This document shows positions 43,529 to 52,537 of a stretch of DNA of 64,000 nt, one piece after another. Every line of letters starts with the position of its first letter. Position 1 is the stretch's first letter. Location: positions 62,001 through 126,000 of the forward strand of contig JACKDP010000005.1 in the NCBI GenBank assembly GCA_020633435.1, written 5' to 3'. Below the pieces are notes generated by a model. That model was given only the letters and a program-made list of their open reading frames with translations. It was not told the origin of the DNA and ran no database searches. Both the position numbers and the translations under genes were made by a program. The DNA is from Myxococcales bacterium. GTDB lineage: Bacteria > Myxococcota_A > Bradymonadia > UBA7976 > UBA1532.

Positions 43529-46500
43529 CGGTGAGGATCTCTTCGCCGATGGCCATGAACTGGTTGAGCATCTTCGCCGACCGGAAGCGGCCGATGGCGG
43601 TCGTGAACTCCACCGCCACCTCGAGCTGCGTCGTGGCCTGGGCGCCCTTGCCGAAGTTGATCAACTTGCCACCCCAGGCGCCGATGGTGAGCTGGTAGTA
43701 CCAGCCCACCCACTTGTTGAACATGAGGGCCGGTGGGATGTCGGTCACCCAGACCTTCCCCCCCGCCGCCGCGCCCGGGATGAGCTTGGATGACGACAAG
43801 ATGGCCTCGCCGGTCTTCGCCGTCGTGTAGTGGAACCACACGTACCGGCCTGACTCGCGCATCAGCGCCCCGCGCGAGAAGAAGATGTAGGCCAGCTTCG
43901 AGCCCTGCATGACGGGCACCACGCAGCTCAGGGCGGCCACCACGAACTCCCACCACGCCACCTTCTCGCCGTGCCACAGGCGCCAGGCGATGGAGCCGAT
44001 GGAGTAGAGCGTCGACATGACGGTGATGGCGGTCATGACGCTCGGCAGGCTGACGAACTCGCCCGTGGGGTCGATGTACGTGCCCGGCGCGTTGAGGGCG
44101 TAGGTGTACGGCGCGAAGGTGCGCGGGTCGAGCGGGGAGCCGAAGACCGGATCCGGGCTGATGAAGCGGCCCGCGCGCGGGTCGTAGCTGCGGGCGCGCA
44201 GGTGCACGAGGCCGGTGGTGGGATCGGTGGGCATGCCCAGGAAGCCGCGCTCGTCGGCCCCCAGGTCGCCCTCGATGAGCTGGCCCCAGGCGTCGTAGTC
44301 GACGCGCCCGTTGACGGCGCCCTGGGCGTCGGCCCAGCCCGTCACGCTCCCGCGGGGATCCGACACGGCGAAGCGCGTCGCCCCGCCCTCGCTGATGCCG
44401 TGCAGGATGGGGCCGGCCACGTAGCCGCGCAGCAGGCGGCCGTCGGCGTCGTAGTCCACCAGCGTCCAGGGCAGGCGGAAGGTGCTGTCGGGGCCGGACT
44501 CCCGCGGGGCCACGAGGTGGCCGACGACGACGCCGTCGACCTCCTCGGCCACGCGGTTGCCCAGGTGGTCGTAGCGGTAGCGGCGGTTGCCGTCGGGGCC
44601 GTCCACCTCGCGCAGCCGGCCCTCCAGGTCGAAGGTGAGGTCGATGGCCTGGCCGCCCTCGGTGATGCGCACCAGCTCGCCGCGATCGTTGTAGTCGAAG
44701 GTGCGGCCGCCGGCCTCCAGCAGGCGGGAGCGATCGTCGAGGCGGTAGGCGTCCTCGACCCCGGCCTCCGTGACGCCGGCCAGGTTGCCGCGGCTGTCGT
44801 AGCTGTAGCGGCGGTCCAGGACCGTCGCGCCGCCATCCACGCGGACCTCGCGGATCATGCGCTCGTTGGCGTCGTAGGTGTAGCGGCGCTCGAGGCCGGC
44901 CTCGTCCACCTCGGCCGTGATGAGGCCGCGGGCGTCGCGCGTCAGGCGGCGGTCGGCGACGATGGCCCCGCCGGCGTCCTGCGTCGTGAGCTGCGTGACG
45001 CGACCGCGCGCGTCGCGCATGTACAACTGGCTGATTCCATTGGCGTAATCGATCGACGTGAGCTGGCCGGCCGCGTCGCGGCCGTAGGTCACGACGGCCT
45101 GGCCCCCCTGCACGATGGCCGCCAGCGCGCCGAAGACCGGGTCGTACAGGTAGTCCAGCCGCCAGACGTCGCCGGCCGGGGTGCGGGCCTCGGCGAAGAC
45201 GCGCCGGCCGGCCGTGTCGTAGCCGAACCGCAGGCGGGCGCCGTCGGGCTGGGTCATGTCGGTGACGCGGCCGGCGGCGTCGTAGGTGAAGCCTGTGACG
45301 CCGCGCTCATCGGTGAAGGTCTCGGGGCGCCCGAAGCCCGTCCAGGTCATGCGCGACTCGGTGCCATCGGACCGGGCCTCCCGGATCATGCGGTCGGCCG
45401 CGTCGTAGGTGCGCTCGACGAAGGTGCCATCCGGGTGGTCGATGCGGGTGATGTTGCCGACCGCGTCGTAGGCGTAGTCGACGCTCGCCCCGTCCGGGTG
45501 CTCCAGCGAGGTCATGCGGCGGCAGGCGTCGAACGTCATGCGCGTCTCGCGGCCGTCGGGATCGGTGACGCTCGTCAGCTCGCCGGTGCCCAGGTAGTCG
45601 AAGGCCCAGCGGGCGCCGTCGGGCAGCGTGGTGGCGATGACGCGGCCGTCGTAGGTGCGGTCGAAGACGGTGCGGCCGCCGGCCTCGTCCACGCCCGCCG
45701 TGAGGCGCATGTCCGCGTCCACCTCGAAGCGGCGCTCCGAGCCATCGGGGTACAGCTCGCGGGTGACCATGCCCTCGAGGGTGTGCTCGTAGCGGGTCGT
45801 GTGCCCGAGGGCGTCCGTCATCGAGGTGACGTAGCCGTTGCTGTCGCGGGTCATGGCCATGGGGGCGGGGAGGGTGTCGCTGATGATGCGGCCCTCGCCG
45901 TCGCGCTCCATGCGCTGGAGGAGGCCGTTGGGCAGGGCGGTGCCCACATGCAGGCCGTCGCCGTCGTAGGTGTAGCGCGTCACGCCGCCCGCCGAGTCCG
46001 TCTCGGTGAGCGTGCGGCCCTGGCTGTCGTAGGTCCGGCTGAGGGAGAGGCCGCCGGGCAGGCGATCCTCCAGGGGCCGGTTCTCGGCGTCGTACGACCA
46101 GGCGAACTCGGCGCCGTCGGGCTGGACGAGGCGGGACCGGTTGCCGGCGACGTCGTACTCCACCTGCGTCGCGCGGCCGAGGGCGTCGACGATGCGCGTC
46201 TGCCGGCCGAGGGCGTCGTAGGTGTAGCGCGTCTCGCCGCCGCAGGCGTCGGTGCGGCTGAGCACGCGGCCCTCGGCGTCGTAGACCATGCGGGTGGTGC
46301 CGCCGGCCCGGTCGAGCTGGGTCAGGACGCGGCCGTTGCCGTCGTAGGTGAACCGCTCCAGGGTGCCGTCCGGGTAGGTGACCTGGCTCTTGCGGCCCTG
46401 GCCGTCATAGGCGAAGCGGATCTCCTCGCCGCCGGCCATGCGCTGGATCTCGGTGTTGCCCTGGGCGTTGTCGACGATCTCCGTGACGACGCGGCCGTCG

Positions 46501-49500
46501 ACGGTGAGGGTCGCGGTGCCCGCGCCGGGGGGGTAGTCGAGCTGGGCGGACCGGCCGTCGGGCAGCAGGACGTTGCGCAGCCGACCCTCGGCATCGAACG
46601 TGTTCTCGTGCACATGGCCGAGGGGCGAGGTGATGCGCGTGGGCAGCTTGTTGGTGCCCTCGAAGGTGAACGTCGTGACGCGGCCCTCGGGCGTCTCCAG
46701 CCGCGTGATGCGGCCGTTCTCGTCCACCTCGCGCTGCACGGTGTTGCCCTCGGCGTCCGTCTCGGAGACCACGTTGCCCAGGGCGTCGTACACCAGCACC
46801 CGCTCGTCGCCGTTGCGGTCGGTGACGCGGACCTCCTGGTTGTCGGGGTCGTAGACGACGTCGGACTGGGCGCCCTCGAGGCCGAAGCCCGTCAGCCGGC
46901 CCTCCTCGTCGTAGGTGGCCTCCATCGGCGTGCCGTCGGGCCGGATGATGGCCGTCAGGTTGTGGTTGCCGTCGTACTGGTAGCGCCAGGTGGCCCCGAC
47001 GCGGTCCGTGACGGCCACCAGGTCGCCGCGGCCGTCGTAGGCGTAGGTGTACGACGCCCCCTCGGGATCGGTGATGCGCGTGATGGAGCCGGCGGCGTCG
47101 CGCTCGAAGTCGAGGGAGGCCCCCGCCGAGTGCACGATGCCCCCGGCGTTGAACTCGATCTGCACCCCGGCGCCGTTGTCGTAGAGGTCGACGCCGCGGC
47201 CCTGGGTGAAGACGACGCGCTCGCCGTTGGGGCCCCGCAGCTCGAAGCGCCGCGGGTCGTACGGGGTGAAGTCGAACTGGTCGAGCAGCTCGCTCTCGCC
47301 GGGGAAGAGCCAGATCTCGGTGTTGTCGAGGGTGCGCAGCGTCCAGCCGGCCGGCGTCCGGGCGTCGGCGACCCAGCGCACGCTGCCCAGGCACACGCCG
47401 TCGAGCAGGGACGTGTTGGTGATCTCGGGCCGGAACCGGAAGAAGCGGTCGCCGCCCGTGAAGCTGACGGTCATGTGGCGCAGCGTCTCGGGGGCCGAGC
47501 AGCCGAACTGGATGCACTGGCCGAGCACCTGGCGCTCGCAGCGCTGCTCGTGCTGCCAGCCCTGGGCCACCGGGCGGTTCTGCATGACGTAGCCGCTCGA
47601 CATGTCGAGCGTCCAGCCGAAGCCGAAGCCGCGGCGGCCCTTGTCCCGCGAGTCGTAGCAGCGGTCGATGGTGACGGGCAGGCCCGCCACGTCGACGCGC
47701 ATGTCGTTGACACAGAAGCGGATCTGGCCCGGGCGCGGCGCCGCGGCCACCTGCACGACGCGCTCGGTGAACACGATGCGGCCGCCGGCATCCTCGGCCG
47801 TCAGCCGCAGGCGGTTGTAGCCCGGCATCATGCGCTCGGTGGGCAGATCGGCCAGGAAGGCGTCCAGCACGTTCTGGTTGCCGGTGGCGAAGACCTGCAG
47901 CTCGGCGTCGCCATCCAGGGCGGCGAACGCGAGGGACCACCCCACGAGGGCCACGTCGGAGACGGTGCCGCGCACGGCCGTGGGGCCGCGGATCTCGGCG
48001 GCGTCCTCGGGGGCCGAGAAGGCGATGACGGGCGGGTCCACGTCGCCGGGGGCGTTGACGCGCAGCTCGGCCTGCTCGCTGGCCTGGTTGCCGGCGGCGT
48101 CGCGCGCGGTGGCCTCGATGGTGTGCACGCCGGGCTGGGCCGGGGCGTTGAAGACCGCGACGCCGTTGGCATCGAGGGCCAGCGGGGCGCCGTCCAGGGT
48201 GGCGTTCAGCGCGGTGACGCCGCGGTCGTCGGTGGCGGTGACCGTCACCCGCACGGGGGTGCCGGGATCGGCCACGGCGGGCACGACGGCGATCTGGATC
48301 TCGGGGGGCGAGACGTCCGGGCAGGCGGCCGACTCGTCCACGCGCCCGTCGCAGTCGTCGTCCAGGCGGTTGCAGGCCTCGGCGCCCGCCGGCTGCCCGG
48401 GCTGGGCGTCGCAGCGGGTCGCGCCCGCCTCGCACTGCACCACGCCCTCGCGCTCGCAGACGCCCTCGCCCGCGGTGCAGGGGCCGCCGGCGTCCACCGG
48501 CTGCTCGTCGACGCGCTGGTCGCAGTCGTTGTCGCGGCCATCGCAGACCTCGGCGGCCGGCACGCAGGCGGCGATGGTGAAGGTGCCCACGAGCGTGCGG
48601 CTGCGGCCGTTGATGTCCTCCGCGAACAGGCGCAGCGACCACTGCCCCACCGGGATGACGCTGGGATCGAGGACGCCGATGACCTGGTTGGCCACGTTCT
48701 GGCCGCCGCGGGCGATGACGTTGGCGGCCGGGTTGGCCTGGGGGCCGTACGAGAGCACCCACTCCACCAGGTTGGCGTCCTGGACGCTGGCCACCACGTC
48801 GGTGGGCTGGCGGATGGTCGAGCCGTTCGGCGGCGCGTGGATGGCCAGGTCGGGGAAGGCGACGTCGTTGGGATCGAGGACGCGCATGCGCACCGTCTGG
48901 CGGCCCTCGTTGCCGGCGGCGTCGCGGGCCACGCCGATGACGTCGTAGTAGCCGGCGTCCGGGAAGCCCACGAACGCCTGGCAGAAGCCGTCCAGCGGGA
49001 TCTCCTGGGCGCCCACGAAGAGCTGGCAGGCCGTCACGCCCACGTCGTCCTGGGCCTGGACGACGATCTGGATGACGGAGCCGCGGTTGATGGGGTTGCC
49101 CTGCACGAACAGGTTGACCACCGGGGGGGTCACGTCGACGGCGCAGGCGTCGTTGCAGGCGTCCGGGATGCCATCGCCGTCGCAGTCGGGGGCGCCCGCC
49201 TGGATGTCACAGGCGTCCGGCACGCCGTTGGCGTCGCAGTCGCGCTGCCGGCCGAACTGCAGGTCGCACGCGTCCCACGTCCCGTTGCCGTCGCAGTCGG
49301 GCTGGCCCTCGTCGGCGCGGCCGTCGCAGTCCTGGTCCTGGTTGTCGCAGACCTCGGCCACCGGCGGCCGGGGCACGGCGTCGCAGTCCAGGGCGCCGCC
49401 CACGCAGACGATGCGGCCGTCCACGGCGCAGCCGCCGACGCCCTCGCGGCAAGCGCCGCCCGCGTCGACGGGCTGCTCGTCGGTGCGGCCGTCGCAGTCG

Positions 49501-52457
49501 TCATCGGCGCCGTTGCAGCGCTCGGCCCCGGGCTGGGCGGCCACCGCGTCGCAGGTGAGCTGGCCCCCGACGCACTGGCGGGCCCCGTCGCGCAGGCAGG
49601 CGCCGACCCCGGCGCTGCACGCGGCCCCGGCGCCCTGGGCCTGCTCGTCGGTGCGGCCGTCGCAGTCGTCGTCCGCGCCGTTGCACTGCTCGGCCGCCGG
49701 CGGCCCCACGACGGCGTTGCACGCCGCCAACCCATTGACATCACAGGCGATCTGGCCGGCAGCGGCGCACGCGCCCACGCCGGCCATGCAGGCCTGGCCC
49801 AGGCCGAAGCCCTCGTCGGTGCGGCCATCGCAGTCGTTGTCGAGGGCGTCGCAGCGCTCGGCGGCCGGGGCCCCGGCGACGGCGTCGCAGGTGAGCTGGC
49901 CGGCCACGCACTGCCGGGCGCCGTTCACCAGGCAGGCGCCGAGGCCGGCGCTGCACGCCTCGCCGGCGCCCTGGGCCTGCTCGTCGGTGCGGCCGTCGCA
50001 GTCGTCGTCGGCGCCGTTGCAGCGCTCGGCGACGGGCTGCCCCGCCACGGCGTCGCAGACGGGCTCGCCCGCGGCGTTGCAGATGATGCGACCCTGGGCC
50101 GCGCAGGCGCCCTGGCCGGCGCCGCAGGCCTGCCCGAGGCCGAGGCCCTCGTCGGTCTGGCCGTCGCAGTCGTCGTCGAGGCCGTTGCAGACCTCGTCCA
50201 CCGCGCCGACGCGGGGGTCGCAGACGGCCGGCGCGCCGCCGGCGCAGGCCGGGATGGACCGGGCGCAGACGCCGACGCCGCAGGGCACCTGCCCCTGGCT
50301 CTCGTCCACCGGGCCGTCGCAGTCGTTGTCCAGGCCGTCGCAGGCCTCGGGCGCGGGGGCCGCCCGGGGGGTGCAGATCTCGGCCCCGGCCGCGCACGCG
50401 CGCTGGCCTGCGCCGCAGACGCCGGGCTGACCCGTGGCGCAGTCGCCCAGGTTGTCGAGGCCCTCGTCCGTGCGGCCGTCGCAGTCGTCGTCGCCGCCGT
50501 TGCAGGCCTCGACGCCGGGCGCGCCGGGCTGGGCGCTGCAGGCGGCGGCGCCGTCCGGGCCGCAGATCGTCTCGCCCTGGGCCTGGCAGGCGCCCACGCC
50601 CACGTCGCAGGCCTGGCCGAGCGCGAAGGCCTCGTCCGTGCGCCCATCGCAGTCGTTGTCGAGCGCGTCGCAGCGCTCGGCGGCGGGGGCCCCGGCGACG
50701 GCGTCGCACAGGATCTCGGCGCCGTTGCAGGTCGTGACGCCGCGGGCGAGGCAGGCCCCCGTCCCGTCGGAGCAGGGCTGGCCCACGCCGACGATGGCGT
50801 CGTCCACCTCGCCATCGCAGTCGTCGTCGATGCCGTTGCAGGCCTCGGCCCGCGGCAGGACGGCCCCGTCGCAGGCGGTGTAGCCCGAGCCGTCGGGCAG
50901 GCAGGTCTGGCGCCCGGCGCGGCAGATGCCCTGGCCGGCCGTGCCCGCGGGCCCGGGGTAGCAGTCGCGGGCCTCGCCGGGCTGGCAGGCGCAGCCGCCG
51001 GCCACGTCGTCGATCTCGCCGTCGCAGTCGTTGTCGGCGGAGTCGCAGATCTCCTCGGCCGGCAGGACCTCGCCCACGCACGCCTCGAACTGGCCGAACC
51101 GGCACTCGGCCACGCCCGCCACGCAGGGGCCCTGGCCGGCGGTGCCCGGGGGACCGCCGTAGCAGACCTGCGTCAGCCGCTCGTTGGCCGGCGTGCGATC
51201 CACCCGGCCGTCGCAGTCGTCGTCTTCGCCGTTGCAGACCTCGGGCTCGGGCAGCACCTGCCCCTCGCAGGCGCCATAGGCCCCGTCGACGCAGGTGGTG
51301 CGGCCGCCCCGGCAGAAGCCGACGCCCTCGGTGCCCTCGGGCCCGTCGTAGCAGGACCGGCTCAGCGGCCCGCCGGCCAGCGCCTCGTCGGTGCGCCCAT
51401 CGCAGTCATCGTCCAGGCCGTTGCACTGCTCGGCGGCGGGCTGCCCCGCCACCGCGTCGCAGCGGGTCTCCACGCCATCGCGGCAGACGCGCACGCCCTC
51501 GCGCGCGCAGGCCCCGCCGCCGACGGTGCAGGCCTCGCCCAGGTCGGGCCAGTTCTCGTCGGTGCGGCCATCGCAGTCATCGTCCAGGCCGTTGCAGGCC
51601 TCGCCGCCCGGGGCGTCGGGCACCGCGTCACAGGCCACCTCGCCCCCCGGCCCGCAGGCCAGCGCGCCCTCGCGGCTGCAGACGCCCTCGCCGGCGCGGC
51701 AGGCCTGGCCGAGGGTGGGGAAGTCCTCGTCGGCGCGGCCATCGCAGTCGTCGTCGACGCCGTTGCAGGCCTCGTCACCCACCCGGGCGGGCACGCAGGC
51801 GCGGCCACCGTCGCAGGTCACCCGCCCGGCGCCGCAGGGGCCGGCCAGGCCGGTGTCGCACGGGGCGTCCTCCACGCAGTCGCAGCCCTCGTCCACCTGG
51901 CCGTCGCAGTCGCCATCGGCGCCGTCGCCGCAGGCGTCCTCGCCCAGGCACTCCACGCAGGTGCGGCTGACGGCCTCGCAGCGCCGGCCAGCGCCGCAGT
52001 CATCGGGATCCAGCCGGCAGCCGTCGGCGCACGCCCCCCCCGGGGTGCACCAGGCGCCAGCCGCGCAGCTCACGTCGTCGCCGCAGGCCCCGTCGGCGCA
52101 CAGGCCATCGGGGCCGCAGTGCCCGCCGGGGCAGCCCCCCGCGACACACCGCGGGAGACACACGCCGTCTGGTCCACAGACCTGGCCATCGGGGCAGCTC
52201 TCGGCGGTGCAGGCGGGGGGCGCCGCGTCGGGCGGCGTCGCGTCGGGCGGGCTGGCGTCGGGCGGGCTGGCGTCGACCGGCGCCGCGTCTGGCCGCGGCG
52301 GCGCGGCGTCCGGCGGGCTCGCGTCGGGCACGCGAGCGTCCTCGATCAGGCTGCCGTCGATGACGGTCGAGTCCGCCACCGTCCCCGACTCGCCCCCGTC
52401 ATCGCACGCCACGACCAGCAGCAGCGCCGCCAGGATCCCCCCGATCCGTCCCCTCAT
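43503..52457 (-). CDS. Giant Rhs lipoprotein with MopE repeats and a HYD1-type ADP-ribosyltransferase tip
   Basis: 2984 residues. Lipobox VVAC (Cys18) and an Asp/Ala/Pro linker (20-82) precede a Cys-rich region and 16 MopE-type repeats (about 175-1045; CNGLDDDCDGRTDE). Three DCDGNG-type repeats (about 1050-1105), Ig/HYR-like domains with two more MopE repeats (about 1110-1570), a DUF6531-like segment and YD repeats (about 1790-2620) follow. The Rhs core (YDPRAGRFISPDP) ends near 2800. The last 185 residues have a hydrophobic pair and WFHYTTAKTGEAILSSSKLI then GKVWVTDIPPA, fitting the HYD1 ADP-ribosyltransferase toxins. It is predicted to be surface-anchored with the toxin encapsulated by the Rhs shell. 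GGGGGGAAG precedes ATG 52457. Confidence 0.88.
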   Translation of the reverse strand: MRGRIGGILAALLLVVACDDGGESGTVADSTVIDGSLIEDARVPDASPPDAAPPRPDAAPVDASPPDASPPDATPPDAAPPACTAESCPDGQVCGPDGVCLPRCVAGGCPGGHCGPDGLCADGACGDDVSCAAGAWCTPGGACADGCRLDPDDCGAGRRCEAVSRTCVECLGEDACGDGADGDCDGQVDEGCDCVEDAPCDTGLAGPCGAGRVTCDGGRACVPARVGDEACNGVDDDCDGRADEDFPTLGQACRAGEGVCSREGALACGPGGEVACDAVPDAPGGEACNGLDDDCDGRTDENWPDLGEACTVGGGACAREGVRVCRDGVETRCDAVAGQPAAEQCNGLDDDCDGRTDEALAGGPLSRSCYDGPEGTEGVGFCRGGRTTCVDGAYGACEGQVLPEPEVCNGEDDDCDGRVDRTPANERLTQVCYGGPPGTAGQGPCVAGVAECRFGQFEACVGEVLPAEEICDSADNDCDGEIDDVAGGCACQPGEARDCYPGPAGTAGQGICRAGRQTCLPDGSGYTACDGAVLPRAEACNGIDDDCDGEVDDAIVGVGQPCSDGTGACLARGVTTCNGAEILCDAVAGAPAAERCDALDNDCDGRTDEAFALGQACDVGVGACQAQGETICGPDGAAACSAQPGAPGVEACNGGDDDCDGRTDEGLDNLGDCATGQPGVCGAGQRACAAGAEICTPRAAPAPEACDGLDNDCDGPVDESQGQVPCGVGVCARSIPACAGGAPAVCDPRVGAVDEVCNGLDDDCDGQTDEGLGLGQACGAGQGACAAQGRIICNAAGEPVCDAVAGQPVAERCNGADDDCDGRTDEQAQGAGEACSAGLGACLVNGARQCVAGQLTCDAVAGAPAAERCDALDNDCDGRTDEGFGLGQACMAGVGACAAAGQIACDVNGLAACNAVVGPPAAEQCNGADDDCDGRTDEQAQGAGAACSAGVGACLRDGARQCVGGQLTCDAVAAQPGAERCNGADDDCDGRTDEQPVDAGGACREGVGGCAVDGRIVCVGGALDCDAVPRPPVAEVCDNQDQDCDGRADEGQPDCDGNGTWDACDLQFGRQRDCDANGVPDACDIQAGAPDCDGDGIPDACNDACAVDVTPPVVNLFVQGNPINRGSVIQIVVQAQDDVGVTACQLFVGAQEIPLDGFCQAFVGFPDAGYYDVIGVARDAAGNEGRQTVRMRVLDPNDVAFPDLAIHAPPNGSTIRQPTDVVASVQDANLVEWVLSYGPQANPAANVIARGGQNVANQVIGVLDPSVIPVGQWSLRLFAEDINGRSRTLVGTFTIAACVPAAEVCDGRDNDCDQRVDEQPVDAGGPCTAGEGVCEREGVVQCEAGATRCDAQPGQPAGAEACNRLDDDCDGRVDESAACPDVSPPEIQIAVVPAVADPGTPVRVTVTATDDRGVTALNATLDGAPLALDANGVAVFNAPAQPGVHTIEATARDAAGNQASEQAELRVNAPGDVDPPVIAFSAPEDAAEIRGPTAVRGTVSDVALVGWSLAFAALDGDAELQVFATGNQNVLDAFLADLPTERMMPGYNRLRLTAEDAGGRIVFTERVVQVAAAPRPGQIRFCVNDMRVDVAGLPVTIDRCYDSRDKGRRGFGFGWTLDMSSGYVMQNRPVAQGWQHEQRCERQVLGQCIQFGCSAPETLRHMTVSFTGGDRFFRFRPEITNTSLLDGVCLGSVRWVADARTPAGWTLRTLDNTEIWLFPGESELLDQFDFTPYDPRRFELRGPNGERVVFTQGRGVDLYDNGAGVQIEFNAGGIVHSAGASLDFERDAAGSITRITDPEGASYTYAYDGRGDLVAVTDRVGATWRYQYDGNHNLTAIIRPDGTPMEATYDEEGRLTGFGLEGAQSDVVYDPDNQEVRVTDRNGDERVLVYDALGNVVSETDAEGNTVQREVDENGRITRLETPEGRVTTFTFEGTNKLPTRITSPLGHVHENTFDAEGRLRNVLLPDGRSAQLDYPPGAGTATLTVDGRVVTEIVDNAQGNTEIQRMAGGEEIRFAYDGQGRKSQVTYPDGTLERFTYDGNGRVLTQLDRAGGTTRMVYDAEGRVLSRTDACGGETRYTYDALGRQTRIVDALGRATQVEYDVAGNRSRLVQPDGAEFAWSYDAENRPLEDRLPGGLSLSRTYDSQGRTLTETDSAGGVTRYTYDGDGLHVGTALPNGLLQRMERDGEGRIISDTLPAPMAMTRDSNGYVTSMTDALGHTTRYEHTLEGMVTRELYPDGSERRFEVDADMRLTAGVDEAGGRTVFDRTYDGRVIATTLPDGARWAFDYLGTGELTSVTDPDGRETRMTFDACRRMTSLEHPDGASVDYAYDAVGNITRIDHPDGTFVERTYDAADRMIREARSDGTESRMTWTGFGRPETFTDERGVTGFTYDAAGRVTDMTQPDGARLRFGYDTAGRRVFAEARTPAGDVWRLDYLYDPVFGALAAIVQGGQAVVTYGRDAAGQLTSIDYANGISQLYMRDARGRVTQLTTQDAGGAIVADRRLTRDARGLITAEVDEAGLERRYTYDANERMIREVRVDGGATVLDRRYSYDSRGNLAGVTEAGVEDAYRLDDRSRLLEAGGRTFDYNDRGELVRITEGGQAIDLTFDLEGRLREVDGPDGNRRYRYDHLGNRVAEEVDGVVVGHLVAPRESGPDSTFRLPWTLVDYDADGRLLRGYVAGPILHGISEGGATRFAVSDPRGSVTGWADAQGAVNGRVDYDAWGQLIEGDLGADERGFLGMPTDPTTGLVHLRARSYDPRAGRFISPDPVFGSPLDPRTFAPYTYALNAPGTYIDPTGEFVSLPSVMTAITVMSTLYSIGSIAWRLWHGEKVAWWEFVVAALSCVVPVMQGSKLAYIFFSRGALMRESGRYVWFHYTTAKTGEAILSSSKLIPGAAAGGKVWVTDIPPALMFNKWVGWYYQLTIGAWGGKLINFGKGAQATTQLEVAVEFTTAIGRFRSAKMLNQFMAIGEEILTDAKSIILH
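44600..47130 (-). repeat. YD/RHS repeat region
   Basis: About 35-40 copies of a 20-21 residue unit of the form YDxxGRxxxxxxxxG (for example TYDGNGRVLTQLDRAGGTTR) run through the Rhs protein. The units are degenerate at DNA level. They should fold as the beta-cocoon that encloses the C-terminal toxin. Confidence 0.85.
49300..51945 (-). repeat. Sixteen MopE-type CNGxDDDCDGxxDE repeats
   Basis: A unit averaging about 55 codons carries E-x-C-N-G-x-D-D-D-C-D-G-R-T-D-E followed by two or three more Cys. I count 16 in this block and two more at about 48335-48400 and 48480-48560. Neighbouring copies such as AERCNGADDDCDGRTDEQAQ occur nearly identical, so recent duplication is likely. The acidic core probably binds calcium or another metal. 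Confidence 0.85.
52222..52332 (-). repeat. Tandem 15-base repeats encoding the Asp-Ala-Ser-Pro-Pro linker
   Basis: Imperfect copies of a 15-base unit (GCGTCGGGCGGGCTG and variants on the plus strand) encode DASPPDAAPP after the lipobox of the Rhs protein. A similar linker occurs in the PHP lipoprotein near 40180-40315. Repeat number may vary by slippage. Confidence 0.65.
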
Positions 52458-52537
52458 GCTTCCCCCCGGTGGGCATCGGCGCCCTGGGAGGAAGTGTACT
52501 GTGACGTTGGAATCCGGTCAGCCCTGATCGCGGCGGG

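Noticed and set aside
49300..51945. Regular repeats considered as a CRISPR array
   Set aside because: They are in-frame protein repeats with conserved Cys/Asp codons and no constant-length spacers.
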